A DNA stretch of 64,000 nucleotides, taken from Orenia metallireducens. Its GTDB lineage: Bacteria; Bacillota; Halanaerobiia; Halobacteroidales; Halobacteroidaceae. Under the pieces are notes generated by a model, which saw only the letters and a program-made list of their open reading frames with translations, was not told the origin of the DNA and ran no database searches. Numbering within the stretch: position 1 is the first letter of the stretch; the number at the start of each line of letters is the position of its first letter. The translations under genes and the position numbers were made by a program. The stretch is from the NCBI RefSeq assembly GCF_001693735.1, contig NZ_LWDV01000010.1, forward strand, positions 740,552-804,551, written 5' to 3'. Below are positions 16,959 through 27,400 of the stretch, piece after piece.

Positions 16959-18134
16959 ATGTTATTAAGTATTGCTTTAATTTTAATTGTTGGTCTATTT
17001 TTAGGATTTATCTTTGAAAGATTAAATCTACCTAGCTTATTAGGGATGTTATTGGCAGGAATTATCTTAGGACCATCAGGCTATGGGTTATTAAGTCAAG
17101 AATTAATGGGTATATCCCAAGAAATTAGAGAATTAGCATTGATTATTATTCTATTAAGAGCAGGATTAGGGATCAGTAAAGCTACTCTAAAGAAGATTGG
17201 AAAGACTTCCTTTAAACTTAGTTTTATTCCTGGGTTATTAGAAGGATTAGCCATCTTCTTAATAGCTACCCACATTTTTAAGTTGAATTGGCAATCTGCT
17301 GGAATGTTGGCCTTTATCATTGCAGCTGTCTCACCAGCTGTGATTGTACCATCGATGCTACAATTGATAGAGAAAAATTTAGGAAAGGACAAGGAAGTAC
17401 CAACTCTAGTCTTAGCAAGCGCTTCTATTGACGATGTCTTCGCTATTACAATTTTTAGTATCTTTTTAGAATTATTTAAGAATGGTGAAGTTCAGATATT
17501 TAACATTTTAACAAAAATCCCTATTAAAATTATCAGCGGAATTATCTTAGGGGTGCTTATTGGCTATCTTTTAGAAAAATTCTTTAGAAGATATAAGAAA
17601 CTTGACCTTAGCTACCAAACTATTATTTTGATAGTTGTAGCAATATTTACTACAATTTTAGGAGATTATTTAGAAATAGCTAGCTTATTAGGGCTAATGA
17701 CTATTGGCTACTGGTTATTGGAAAAGAACAAAAAGATGGCTACTAATCTATCTTTGGCTTTAAATAAATTATGGATTCCTGCTAAGATATTCTTATTTGT
17801 CTTAATTGGAGCAGCTGTTAAGGTACAAGTAGCTTTACATGCAGGATGGCTAGGTATCCTATTGATATTCTTTGGATTGATTGCTAGAAGTATAGGAGTA
17901 TTAGCCTCAACAGCTAATAGTTATCTTAATTTTAAAGAGAGAGTTTTTTGTGTAATTGCTTATATTCCAAAAGCAACTGTACAGGCTGCCATCGGTGCAG
18001 TACCTTTAGCTAATGGTGTTCCTAACGGGGAGCTAATCTTAGCCTTAGCAGTAATGTCGATTATCTTAACAGCACCTCTTGGAGCTATTGGGATTAATTA
18101 TTTTGCTCCAAAGTTATTGAGTAAACCTAAATAA
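16959..18134 (+). CDS. Cation:proton antiporter, CPA family
   Basis: 391-aa integral membrane protein with about 12 helices. It begins MLLSIALILIVGLFLGFIFERLNLPSLLGMLLAGI, the standard start of sodium/proton exchanger-fold proteins, and contains SPAVIVPSML and ASIDDVFAITIF; the paired Asp in SIDD sits where CPA2-type exchangers carry their ion-binding acids. It probably exchanges Na+ or K+ for protons, fitting a saline habitat, but ion specificity is not readable. The start ATG 16959 follows AAGGAGG. One of few plus-strand genes; it converges on the amidohydrolase and shares a bidirectional terminator. Confidence 0.88.
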   Translation: MLLSIALILIVGLFLGFIFERLNLPSLLGMLLAGIILGPSGYGLLSQELMGISQEIRELALIIILLRAGLGISKATLKKIGKTSFKLSFIPGLLEGLAIFLIATHIFKLNWQSAGMLAFIIAAVSPAVIVPSMLQLIEKNLGKDKEVPTLVLASASIDDVFAITIFSIFLELFKNGEVQIFNILTKIPIKIISGIILGVLIGYLLEKFFRRYKKLDLSYQTIILIVVAIFTTILGDYLEIASLLGLMTIGYWLLEKNKKMATNLSLALNKLWIPAKIFLFVLIGAAVKVQVALHAGWLGILLIFFGLIARSIGVLASTANSYLNFKERVFCVIAYIPKATVQAAIGAVPLANGVPNGELILALAVMSIILTAPLGAIGINYFAPKLLSKPK

Positions 18135-18138
18135 TAAT

Positions 18139-18166
18139 AAAAATCGGGGATTAATCCCCGATTTTT
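18139..18166. terminator. bidirectional terminator, antiporter/amidohydrolase
   Basis: 28-base perfect palindrome (AAAAATCGGGGATT and inverse) with T-runs on both strands, between two convergent genes and overlapping the stop of the minus-strand gene. Confidence 0.9.
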
Positions 18167-18945
18167 TAATCTAATCTAAATATTCTTTTTGCGTTTAATT
18201 CAAATAAATTATTATACTCTTCTTCAGTTAATATCCCCTTACTTCTCATTATATCCTCATACTTTTGGTAAGTATCTATTCCATCTATTGGAGCATCTGT
18301 TCCAAATAATATCTTATCACTACCACACTTCTTTATAGCTTCAACTACTCTATCAAAATTTACCCAAGTAGCATCGCCATAGAGGTTATCAAGTTTAGTT
18401 ATCAGTTCAATTGCTTTACTATTATCTGTCCCTAACCCCATATGTACCATAATAAAATTAATATTAGGATATTCTTTGGCTACTTGATAGACATGATAAG
18501 GGTCTGAATTATTATCTCCAGCAGTATGTACAGCAAAGCTAAAACCATGCTTATTAGCAAACTCTAAATATTCTTTACATCTCTCATCACTGATCTTCAT
18601 ATTTGAATGGTATGGATGCATTTTAAAACCTACAAAATAATCTTTATTCTCTAACATAAATTCTGCTACTTCTTTAGTAAAGCTCTCAGTATAAGGCTTA
18701 ATCCAAAATTGCCCTTTTAATTTATTTAGATATCTCTTAACTAAATCTAAAGTCTTAACATTAACTCTCATCTGTGATAATTGCTTTTCTAAAATAAATT
18801 CCATTTTAGAGTCAAATTCACACCCCTCAATATTAGAAACTATACCAAAATCAATATTATATCTCTCTAATGACTTTAATAGCATTTCTTGAGGCATATT
18901 GAACTTTCTGATTTGACCAAAATGTAAGTGAGAATCTATAATCAT
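18166..18945 (-). CDS. Amidohydrolase-family metal-dependent hydrolase
   Basis: 259-aa TIM-barrel amidohydrolase-2 type protein. Metal ligands visible: IDSHLHFG at the start (HxH), FKMHPYHSNM, FAVHTAGD, and FGTDAPIDGI near the C-terminus (catalytic Asp). No signal peptide, so cytosolic. Members of this family are decarboxylases or hydrolases on varied substrates; the substrate here is unknown. ATG 18945 follows AAGGAGG. It is a single-gene unit between dacF and the antiporter. Confidence 0.82.
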   Translation of the reverse strand: MIIDSHLHFGQIRKFNMPQEMLLKSLERYNIDFGIVSNIEGCEFDSKMEFILEKQLSQMRVNVKTLDLVKRYLNKLKGQFWIKPYTESFTKEVAEFMLENKDYFVGFKMHPYHSNMKISDERCKEYLEFANKHGFSFAVHTAGDNNSDPYHVYQVAKEYPNINFIMVHMGLGTDNSKAIELITKLDNLYGDATWVNFDRVVEAIKKCGSDKILFGTDAPIDGIDTYQKYEDIMRSKGILTEEEYNNLFELNAKRIFRLD

Positions 18946-19022
18946 AATTATTACCTCCTTATAATCATTGAATTTATATGTTTAATTTAATTAAGTAGAA
19001 TATAATTCCTTCAAAAAGAAAA

Positions 19023-19053
19023 AAGATACACCTTAATCTTTAAGATGTATCTT
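19023..19053 (-). terminator. terminator of dacF operon
   Basis: 8-bp outer stem (AAGATACA/TGTATCTT), one mismatch, 4-bp inner stem, followed by TTTTTTCTTTTT on the minus strand, 17 bases after the dacF stop. Confidence 0.8.
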
Positions 19054-19069
19054 AAAACTAAAAGATTAT

Positions 19070-20233
19070 TTACTTCTCAAAAAACCCCATTACAAAATCA
19101 ACTATCCATCGCCAGATTAAAGTAAAGAATCCAGCCTTCTCAACCTCCTTAGCAACTACTAAGTCAACCTCACCTAAAACTCTATCATCCTTCTTAAAGA
19201 TTAACTTTCCAACCTTATCACCCTTCTTAACTGGTGCTTCAAGCTCCTTAGTAATCTCAACTTCCTGTTCAACCAACTCTTTAGTTCCTCTTTCAATCAT
19301 AGCTGAGAAACTTTGAGCAGTCTCAATAGGAACTTCTAATTCCTTTCCTTTCTTGACCTCTACTGTGGATACTTCAATACCAGAATTAATTAAAATAGCC
19401 TTGGTAAAGGCTCTAAATCCATAGTTTAATAATTTAGCAGTTTCATCCACTCTACCACTAGGACTATCAGTCCCCATTACCACTGCAATCAATCTCAAAT
19501 CACCACGACTAGCTGTACCTGCCAAACAATAACCTGCCTCTTCAGTCCATCCCGTCTTCAATCCATCGGCATCAGGAAAATGACCAAGCAACTCATTAGT
19601 TGTATAAATAGGGTAGCTTCCATTTCTGATATAAGCCAAACGCTGACTAGTCCATTTAAAGATCTGTTTATGTTTTACCAATTCTCTTCCCATAACTGCT
19701 ATATCATAAGCACTACTGTGATGATTACCATGCTCTTCAGGTAATCCAGTTGTATTAACAAACAGTGTATTGTTCATTCCCAATTGTTTAGCTTTCTGAT
19801 TCATCATTCTAACGAAGTTATGCTCAGTTCCACCAATATATTCAGCCACTGCTACACTAGCGTCATTTGCTGAAGGAATCAAAATAGATTTTAATAAATC
19901 TTCTAAAGGCATCTTCTCTCCTGCTTCTAACCAAACCTGTGAACCACCCATAGATTCTGCTAAAGCACTAATTGTAACCTTATCCTCTAGAGCTACATCA
20001 CCACGATCAATAGCCTCCATGGCCAATAATGCTGTCATGATTTTAGTAATACTAGCTGGTGGTAATTCCAAATGCTCATTCTTAGCAAATAATACTTGTC
20101 CACTTTCAGCATCCATCAAAATAGCAGACTTAGCATTAACATCGAAATTCCCTGCTTGCCCATAAGCGGTTACTGGTATAAATATAGATAATAAAAATAG
20201 CATGATACTAATAGTTCTTCGCATCTCCAACAT
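19070..20233 (-). CDS. dacF: D-alanyl-D-alanine carboxypeptidase, DacF/PBP5 type
   Basis: 387-aa low-molecular-weight penicillin-binding protein that trims the terminal D-Ala of peptidoglycan stem peptides. N-terminal signal peptide ends near AYGQA (residue 27). Active-site motifs: SITK with Ser 61 and Lys 64, SAN at 121-123, KTG at 226-228. A C-terminal PBP5_C beta domain (about 270-360) is followed by an amphipathic aromatic helix (FFTLIWRWIVDFVMGFFEK) that would anchor it in the membrane. Start ATG 20233 lies 1 base after the mazG stop and follows GGGAGGAAATAAG, so it is co-transcribed with mazG. Could be the sporulation DacF or a vegetative DacA; the sequence alone does not decide. Confidence 0.9.
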   Translation of the reverse strand: MLEMRRTISIMLFLLSIFIPVTAYGQAGNFDVNAKSAILMDAESGQVLFAKNEHLELPPASITKIMTALLAMEAIDRGDVALEDKVTISALAESMGGSQVWLEAGEKMPLEDLLKSILIPSANDASVAVAEYIGGTEHNFVRMMNQKAKQLGMNNTLFVNTTGLPEEHGNHHSSAYDIAVMGRELVKHKQIFKWTSQRLAYIRNGSYPIYTTNELLGHFPDADGLKTGWTEEAGYCLAGTASRGDLRLIAVVMGTDSPSGRVDETAKLLNYGFRAFTKAILINSGIEVSTVEVKKGKELEVPIETAQSFSAMIERGTKELVEQEVEITKELEAPVKKGDKVGKLIFKKDDRVLGEVDLVVAKEVEKAGFFTLIWRWIVDFVMGFFEK

Positions 20234-20234
20234 C

Positions 20235-21692
20235 TTATTTCCTCCCTCTAATCTCTTTAGCTTCCTCCCATAATTTGTCTAATTCCTCTAAAGAGAAATC
20301 CGTTAATTCTTTATTTTGCTCATCTACTCTCTCTTCTATATAATTGAATCTATATTTAAATTTATTAATTGTCTGTCGTAAACTAGACTCAGCATCTATA
20401 TCTAAAAATTTGGCTATATTAACTAGAGAGAATAATAAATCTCCAAACTCTTCTTTAATTTCTTTGGTATTATTTTTCTTTATCTCTGCTTTAAGCTCAG
20501 CCATCTCTTCTTCTAGCTTATCTAAAGCCCCATTAATTTCTGACCATTCAAAACCGACTTTGGCTACTTTAGATTGAATTTTTTGAGCTTGCATTAAAGC
20601 AGGTAACTGAATTGGAACAGTATCCAAAATAGAATCTATCTGTTCTTGACCTGTTTCAGCCTTCTCTTGACGTTTAATCTCTTCCCAATTATCTACTACC
20701 TCAGAAGCACCCTCAACTTGAACTTTACCAAAGATATGAGGATGACGCCTTATCATCTTTTCATTTATCTCTTCAATTACATCATAAATAGTAAAGGTTC
20801 CTTCTTCTTTAGCTATTTGAGCATGAAAGACTATCTGTAACAGTAAATCTCCAAACTCATTAGCCATTCCCCACAGGTCATCTTCTTCAATCCTTTCTAG
20901 GACTTCATAGGCTTCTTCAATTAAGTGCTTCTTTAAAGAATGATGATCTTGCTCTAAATCCCAAGGGCAACCCTCAGGGCTTCTTAAGATCTCCATAATC
21001 TTTAATAACCTATTAAACTCTCTATTATTATCTTGATGTACTGGTAAGTAGATAGAAGTTAGATGATCAATCCAATCTAAACGATCTAATTGGTAGAGAG
21101 GCACCTCTTCTATCTTCTCCTCTGCAAGACCTGCCCCTCTGATAACTGTCACTATAAAATCATCAGGGTAAATTTCCATCAGAGTCAATTTCACTTCAGA
21201 AGCTATCATTTGATTATAAACCTGACTGATAATAGTGGCAATAGATGGTTCTAAATCTCTAACTGTAAAATTCAATCCATCTATTATCTTAATACCGGTA
21301 ATTGGGTCAATTCCTAAAGTGGTGAAGATTGCATCTATAAAACTTGGTCCTGCAATAATTTGATAATCACTATCCTCTAAATAACTGGTAATCTTTTGAA
21401 CTGTATCTTCAGCTACTAGTGGATGCCCTGGTACCCCATAGACAATATTCTCTCCACTATTTACTAAATTTATTATCTTCTTAGCTATAGCCTTATAAAC
21501 TTCATCAAAATTCTCACATCTTTCATATAAATAGTCAAAACTTTCAAAAACTATACCTTCTTCCTCTAAATCTGCTACTGCTGGATGCTCTTTAGTACGC
21601 AAATAAACCTTATCAGCTTTCTTTAATACTTGATAGGCCTCTAAAGTCAATAGCTTTAATCCACCAGCTCCCAAACCAAGTATCTGCAACAT
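20235..21692 (-). CDS. mazG: YabN: tetrapyrrole methylase-MazG fusion
   Basis: 485-aa two-domain protein. The N-terminal half (about 1-220) is a SAM-dependent tetrapyrrole-methylase-like domain (LGLGAGGLKLLTLEAYQVL, GVPGHPLVAE); the C-terminal half is MazG, a nucleoside triphosphate pyrophosphohydrolase with EEAYEVLERIEE and EFGDLLLQIVFHA (EExxE, ExxD metal sites) in a first MazG segment and EEFGDLLFSLVNIA in a second. It cleans up non-canonical NTPs; the role of the methylase-like part is not established. Located between spoVB and dacF as in Bacillus, where yabO would follow. Confidence 0.92.
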   Translation of the reverse strand: MLQILGLGAGGLKLLTLEAYQVLKKADKVYLRTKEHPAVADLEEEGIVFESFDYLYERCENFDEVYKAIAKKIINLVNSGENIVYGVPGHPLVAEDTVQKITSYLEDSDYQIIAGPSFIDAIFTTLGIDPITGIKIIDGLNFTVRDLEPSIATIISQVYNQMIASEVKLTLMEIYPDDFIVTVIRGAGLAEEKIEEVPLYQLDRLDWIDHLTSIYLPVHQDNNREFNRLLKIMEILRSPEGCPWDLEQDHHSLKKHLIEEAYEVLERIEEDDLWGMANEFGDLLLQIVFHAQIAKEEGTFTIYDVIEEINEKMIRRHPHIFGKVQVEGASEVVDNWEEIKRQEKAETGQEQIDSILDTVPIQLPALMQAQKIQSKVAKVGFEWSEINGALDKLEEEMAELKAEIKKNNTKEIKEEFGDLLFSLVNIAKFLDIDAESSLRQTINKFKYRFNYIEERVDEQNKELTDFSLEELDKLWEEAKEIRGRK

Positions 21693-21693
21693 T

Positions 21694-23298
21694 TTATCCC
21701 CTCACTAACCCTAATTTATCTAGAAATTCTGCTAATCTAACTCCAATTTTGGGTACTAACTTTAAATCCTCTTTCCTTATAGCAGAAGTCAATAGTAATG
21801 CTATACCATAAGTTAACATCCCTATAATAACTGTTGCTAAAATAGTAATAGCTTCAAATTGTACAGCAGAAGATAATATATTATAAGTTAAGAAGATAGC
21901 TAAGAACATCAACCCACTACTTAACAATGGTTTAATTAATAATATATTATAATCAAAATCTGGCTTTACTATCTTAAAGACAGCTATCATGTTCAAGATT
22001 GCTGTAACACTGAATCCAGCTACTGTACCTAATGCTGCACCTCTAATTCCTAAAGTAGGTATAGCTGTTAATGTATAATTTAGAATAATATTGACTAGAG
22101 CACCAAAAAAGAGATTTTTAGCAGGTAATCTAGGCTTACCAAACCCTTGTAACATACTAGAACTGACCTGTTGTAGACTGACTGCAACTACCCCTAAAGC
22201 TACATAACGTAAAGAGATTGCTGCTTGTGTATTTGCAAAAATAACTCTACATAATGGTTCAGCTAAAGTGATTAAACCAATAGAAGCAGGAATAGATACA
22301 TACAAACTTAATTTAAAGGCTTTAGCAATTCTATTTTTAGCCAGCTTGTCCGAACCAAGGGCATAGGCTTCTGAAATGGCAGGTACCAAATTTACTGCCA
22401 AAGAAGCAGCAATAACCGTAGGAAATCTCACCAGTGTCATAGCCATTCCATTAAATTGCCCATATAAGCTCGTTGCTTCCTCCAAGCTAAAACCAGCTAC
22501 CTCCAACCTAGGTGTAATCATGGTTGCATCGATTAATCTCATTAGAGGCAAGATCAATGCACCAACAGTTACAGGTATCGCAAGAGAAGCTATTTTATTT
22601 AGGACTTCTTTGGCTGGGGGATTATCAGGCGAGTCATCAAACTTGTCTTGATGTTTCTTCTGAAATCTATAATAAATAATTAAAATAATAATAAGACCTG
22701 CTATAGCTCCAAAAAATGCCCCTGAAGCTGCTCCAGCTGCACCATACTCCACCCCATAAGGGAGGAGGAAGTAAGCCAATAAAATCATTGTTGTCATCCT
22801 AAGTATCTGCTCTACAACCTGTGAAATTGCTGTTGGTTTCATCTGTTGCCATCCCTGAAAATATCCCCGATACGTTGCCATAATTGAGACTACAAATATA
22901 GCTGGTGCTATCGCTAAAATAGAGTAATAAACTCTAATATCAGCTAACAGATATTTAGCAAGGAGTTTAGCAAAGATTGCAACTAATATACTTGCCAAAA
23001 AACCAAAAACAAGACTAAATCTTAAAGCCACTTTAAATATATAATAAGCTAAATCATGCCTTTCTTCAGCTCTTTTTTCAGATATTAACTTAGAAATAGC
23101 AATAGGAATAGCTACTGTAGAAATCGTCAAAATCATAGTGTAGATAGGATAGGCCTTTTCATAAAGACCAAAACCTTGATCACCAATAACTCTTCCTAAA
23201 AAAGCTCTATAAATAAATCCTAAAAATTTACTAATAAATCCAGCTGTAGCTAAAATAGCTGTTCCTTTTAATAAAGAATCTTTTTTTGTTTTACTCAA
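21694..23298 (-). CDS. spoVB: Polysaccharide/lipid flippase-like, SpoVB-YabM family
   Basis: 534-aa membrane protein with about 14 helices, MATE/MVF superfamily. The N-terminus (LLKGTAILATAGFISKFLGFIYRAFLGRVIGDQGFG) is characteristic of SpoVB-like proteins. They are thought to flip lipid-linked glycan precursors for septal or cortex peptidoglycan. The start is TTG 23298 with GGAAGG 9 bases upstream; it ends one base before mazG, indicating an operon. Which of SpoVB or YabM it equals cannot be told; its position next to spoVT and mazG matches yabM. Confidence 0.87.
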   Translation of the reverse strand: MSKTKKDSLLKGTAILATAGFISKFLGFIYRAFLGRVIGDQGFGLYEKAYPIYTMILTISTVAIPIAISKLISEKRAEERHDLAYYIFKVALRFSLVFGFLASILVAIFAKLLAKYLLADIRVYYSILAIAPAIFVVSIMATYRGYFQGWQQMKPTAISQVVEQILRMTTMILLAYFLLPYGVEYGAAGAASGAFFGAIAGLIIILIIYYRFQKKHQDKFDDSPDNPPAKEVLNKIASLAIPVTVGALILPLMRLIDATMITPRLEVAGFSLEEATSLYGQFNGMAMTLVRFPTVIAASLAVNLVPAISEAYALGSDKLAKNRIAKAFKLSLYVSIPASIGLITLAEPLCRVIFANTQAAISLRYVALGVVAVSLQQVSSSMLQGFGKPRLPAKNLFFGALVNIILNYTLTAIPTLGIRGAALGTVAGFSVTAILNMIAVFKIVKPDFDYNILLIKPLLSSGLMFLAIFLTYNILSSAVQFEAITILATVIIGMLTYGIALLLTSAIRKEDLKLVPKIGVRLAEFLDKLGLVRG

Positions 23299-23501
23299 CT
23301 ATATCTTCCTTCCCAAATACTATTCCTTCCAAATACTAATGATAACAGATTTTCACCAATTATGCTACCCTTTTACCTAGGCTTTTATTATAGAGTAAAA
23401 AATCAATTTTACCAATTCTAATAAGTAGATAACAATACTAAATAAAGATAAAGCGACACTTTCTACTTCAGTGTGTAGGTGATGATTGATAGTTAATTTC
23501 T

Positions 23502-23620
23502 AAAATATCTACCTCATCCCTTAATCCCTCTACGGGTCTATCCCCCACTTCGTGCAAAATTGGCTTCTCCTAAGGTAGGAGAGGTGGCTAGGGGGTGAAG
23601 TCTGAAAAATATCGCAATAT
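23502..23620. repeat. MITE-like intergenic element, copy A
   Basis: Noncoding element of about 120 bases between spoVT and spoVB. One end reads ATCTACCTCATCCC, the other GGGGGTGAAGTCTG then AAAAATATC, an imperfect inverted pair. The middle has a smaller inverted repeat around CTTCTCCTAAGGTAGGAG. Same termini occur in copies B and C near 37.7 and 38.1 kb. Confidence 0.65.
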
Positions 23621-23684
23621 AATAAAATTATAACGTCCTATAAACATTCTTGCCAATACAGGAATTGTTAATTGAAATAAAAAA

Positions 23685-23703
23685 GGTGAGCTATATGCCC
23701 ACC
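23685..23703 (-). terminator. terminator of spoVT
   Basis: Short GC-richer hairpin (GGTGAGC with GCCCACC, one mismatch) followed on the minus strand by TTTTTTATTTC, right after the spoVT stop. Confidence 0.75.
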
Positions 23704-23709
23704 AGAAAA

Positions 23710-24264
23710 CTAACTTTTCATTTGCTTTGCTAAAAAACCAGCTGCTGTACTAGCTAACTTAACTTCTAAGTCAGCCATCTCAGCTCCATCTTTTTTAGAG
23801 GCTAATACAACAGCACCAATTGCATCGCCATCCATCATAATTGGTACTATAACTTGTGCCGTAAATGTGCTCTCTTCTTCTCCATAAATTCCCTCACAGA
23901 AGATATCTTCTGTTTTTTCATTGATAATCTTAATTTCCCCACTATTCATTACATCCTCTGTAATTGAGCTAACAGGTTTATCAATAAACTTATTCTTTTT
24001 ACCACCAGCTACTGCAACGATAGCATCTCTATCTAAAACACATGCCATATGTCCTGTTACCTCTGATAAAGAATCTACATATTCTTGAGCAAATTCTCCT
24101 AACTCACCAATTGGAGAATACTTCTTTAAAATCACTTCACCATCACGATCTACAAATATTTCTAAAGGCTCTCCCTCTCTAATTCTCATCGTTCTTCTAA
24201 TCTCTTTGGGAATTACAACTCTACCTAAATCATCTATACGACGTACTATTCCAGTTGCCTTCAT
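23710..24264 (-). CDS. spoVT: Stage V sporulation protein T
   Basis: 184-aa forespore transcription factor. N-terminal AbrB-like swapped-hairpin DNA-binding domain (about 1-50, MKATGIVRRIDDLGRVVIPKE) and C-terminal GAF-like domain (about 56-180). SpoVT modulates sigma-G-dependent genes. Only one start fits, ATG 24264, yet no ribosome site lies next to it: the only strong one, AGGAGGTGA, is 47 bases upstream with a hairpin in between. A sigma-G/F-like promoter is visible further up. Location between mfd and spoVB matches Bacillus. Confidence 0.94.
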   Translation of the reverse strand: MKATGIVRRIDDLGRVVIPKEIRRTMRIREGEPLEIFVDRDGEVILKKYSPIGELGEFAQEYVDSLSEVTGHMACVLDRDAIVAVAGGKKNKFIDKPVSSITEDVMNSGEIKIINEKTEDIFCEGIYGEEESTFTAQVIVPIMMDGDAIGAVVLASKKDGAEMADLEVKLASTAAGFLAKQMKS

Positions 24265-24274
24265 TTTTAATTAT

Positions 24275-24301
24275 TTAGTATCCTAAAAGCAGGAATACTA
24301 A
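24275..24301 (-). promoter_or_regulatory. spoVT: hairpin between ribosome site and spoVT start
   Basis: A 10-bp stem with one bulge (TTAGTATCCT with AGGAATACTAA) and 6-base loop. It lies between AGGAGG (24312-24317) and the ATG, and folding would shorten the effective distance to about 20 bases. Confidence 0.5.
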
Positions 24302-24346
24302 GTAATTGTCACCTCCTAATAGTTTTATTTCCTTATCACTCACTAT

Positions 24347-24376
24347 TAGTATATAATTACTTTGAAAATTTTATTC
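24347..24376 (-). promoter_or_regulatory. spoVT: sigma-G/F-like promoter of spoVT
   Basis: Minus strand: GAATA (fits GnATR), 18-base spacer, TATACTA (one base from CATACTA). Matches the forespore sigma consensus and expected sigma-G control of spoVT. Confidence 0.45.
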
Positions 24377-24424
24377 TTATTATACCAACTAATGTAAAAA
24401 ATCACTTGAATAATTCTGGAAATT

Positions 24425-27400
24425 TTATTGAGGTGATAAAAAATTTAATATATCTAATATTAAATTAACTTTATCTTGATCAGTTAAATTCTTATTAGAT
24501 ATCTTAATTTGAGTTTCATTACTTGCCACAAATTTAAGTCCATCAAACTCTTGAATTATAGATATTAGCTTCTCCCCTGATAGAAAATGGTTTTTAGTAA
24601 ATTGTAGCTCCAAAAATTGACCTTTTTCTTTGATTTGTGCTAAGTAGATTTCTCTTCCCTTTACCTTAATTTTAGCCAATTCTAATAAAATTATTACTTC
24701 TTCTTTTAAATCACCAAACCTATCTTTCAATTCTTCCTTTAATCGATTGTACTCTTCCATATCTGAAATAGCATCTATCTTCTTATATACTTCAATCTTC
24801 TGTCTGGAATCACTGATATATTCATCAGGTATATAAGCATCTACCTTTAGCTCTAATGATATCTCTACCTCTTCTTCTATTCCTTCATTCTTTAAGTTCT
24901 TCACAGCTTCTTCTAATAATTTACAATATAAAGAGAATCCAATAGCTTCAATATGACCATGTTGTTCAGGACCTAATATATTTCCTGCTCCTCTAATCTC
25001 TAAATCCCTCATAGCAATCTTAAATCCTGATCCTAAATTAGTAAACTCTTTAATAGCCTTCAATCTCTTTTCAGCTATCTCAGAAAGTATCTTTTCTGGC
25101 TTATATAATAAATAAGCATAGGCAATTCTATTGGTTCTTCCAACTCTACCTCGCAGTTGATAAAGTTGTGATAAACCTAATTTATCTGCTTCATTAATAA
25201 TAATTGTATTTACATTTGATATATCCATACCTGTTTCAATAATAGTTGTACAGACCAATACATCAAAGTTTCCTTCTAAAAAGTCTAACATTAGCTCTTC
25301 TAATTTCAACTCACTCATCTGACCATGTGCAATTGCTACTCTAGCATCAGGAACTAAGCGCTGTACTTGAGCTGCAATCTGTCTAATATCTTTGACCCGA
25401 TTATGTACAAAGTAAACTTGTCCTCCACGATTTATCTCTCTTTGAATAGCATCTTGAATCAAATCCTCATCATATTTTCCTACAAAGGTACGAATAGGAT
25501 ATCTATTCTCTGGTGGAGTCTCTATCAAACTTATATCTCTAACTCCAACTAAAGACATATGTAATGTTCGTGGAATCGGTGTTGCAGTCAAAGTTAGTAC
25601 ATCAACACTCTCTTTTAACCTCTTTAACCTCTCTTTCTGTTTTACTCCAAAACGTTGTTCTTCATCAACTATTACTAATCCTAAATCCTTAAATTTAATA
25701 TCACTAGATAATAATCTATGAGTTCCTATTACAAGATCTACACTTCCATCAGCTAAACCCTCGATAGTACTCTTCTGCTCTGCAGCTGTCCTAAAGCGAC
25801 TTAACATCTCTACATTAATAGGATAATCTGCAAAACGGTCAACTAAGTTATTCCAATGTTGTTGAGCTAAAATAGTCGTTGGAACTAAGAATACAGCCTG
25901 TTTCCCATCCATAATAGCCTTAAAGATTGCTCTAATTGCGACCTCTGTCTTTCCATAGCCTACATCACCACATAACAATCTATCCATAGGCTGCTCAGAT
26001 TCCATATCATCTTTGACAGCTTCAATCGCCTTTATCTGATCCGGGGTCTCTTGATATGGAAACTCCTCTTCAAACTCCTGTTGCCAAATAGTATCCTCTC
26101 CAAAAGAGTATCCTCTTTGAAGTTCTCTTTTAGCATATAATTCTAGTAACTCTTCAGCCATCTCTTCAACAGACTGTTTAACTCGAGCTTTTGCCTTATT
26201 CCAACTATCCCCATCTAATTTATGTAATTTTGGCTCTTTATCCTGTAAACCTACATACTTTTGAATCAAATCTACTTGTTCTGTAGGTATATATAATTTA
26301 TCATCCTTGGCGTATAATAAGACAAGATAATCTTTATTCTTTCCTTGTACCGTCAAAGTTTTTATTCCTAAATACTTACCTATCCCATGATTCTCATGAA
26401 CAACATAATCACCTTGCTTTAAATCAGTAAACGAAGATAATTTGACCCCCTGATCAAAGGCCTTGACCCTCTTCCTTTTCCGTTTATTCTTCTTAAAAAT
26501 CTCATTTTCAGTATAAAAGATAAATTTAATATCAGGTAAGATAAATCCATTAGATAGATTATTTACAGTTAAAACTATATTCCCTAATTTTAATTCATCT
26601 GTAATGTTAGATATAACTTTTGCAGGTAAATCTACTTCTTGTAACCTTTCTTTTAACTTTTTAGCTTTACTCTTACTTGATAAACCAATTACAATTTTAT
26701 AATTATCATTAAAATAACCTTTAAGCTTATCTACAAACAGTTGAATTTTACCCTGATATGCTTCTAACCTTCTACTATTAAACTCTATAGTAAATTTAGT
26801 ATCGACAAAATCTATATCTTTAGTGATAGGGGACAGATATAGTTTATAATTATCTTTCCTATAAATTAACTGGCCAAAATCTATAAATAAATTCTTATAA
26901 CTCTCTAATACTCTTCCTTGTTTTAGCAAATTAGAATAGCTCTGACTAATATTTGACAGAAATTCAATAGCCGCTTCTTTCAATTTGATCGGATTATCAA
27001 AGATTATAATATCATTAAAATAATCTAGCAGGGTAGTAGGTTGATAAAAATAATTTAAATATTGCCTAACTTCTGGAAAGTAAATACCTTCCTTCATCTG
27101 CTCTAAGTTATTATTTGTAATTTCTTTAATTCTTTGTCTAGCCTCTTTAGGCATACTCTTAGATTCTTTCTCTAAATCCTTCTCCATTTGATTTAAAGCT
27201 ATATCTATCTTATCTCTAGGTATAATAAACTCAGTAGCTGGTCCTAATTCTACCTCACTTAATTCACCTTTAGAGATTTGTGTCCCTAGATCAAAATTAC
27301 GAATCGATTCAATCTCATCACCAAATAACTCTATTCTAATTGGGTTATCAACAGTATAAGGATAAAAATCTACTATTCCACCTCTGACACTAAACTGCCC

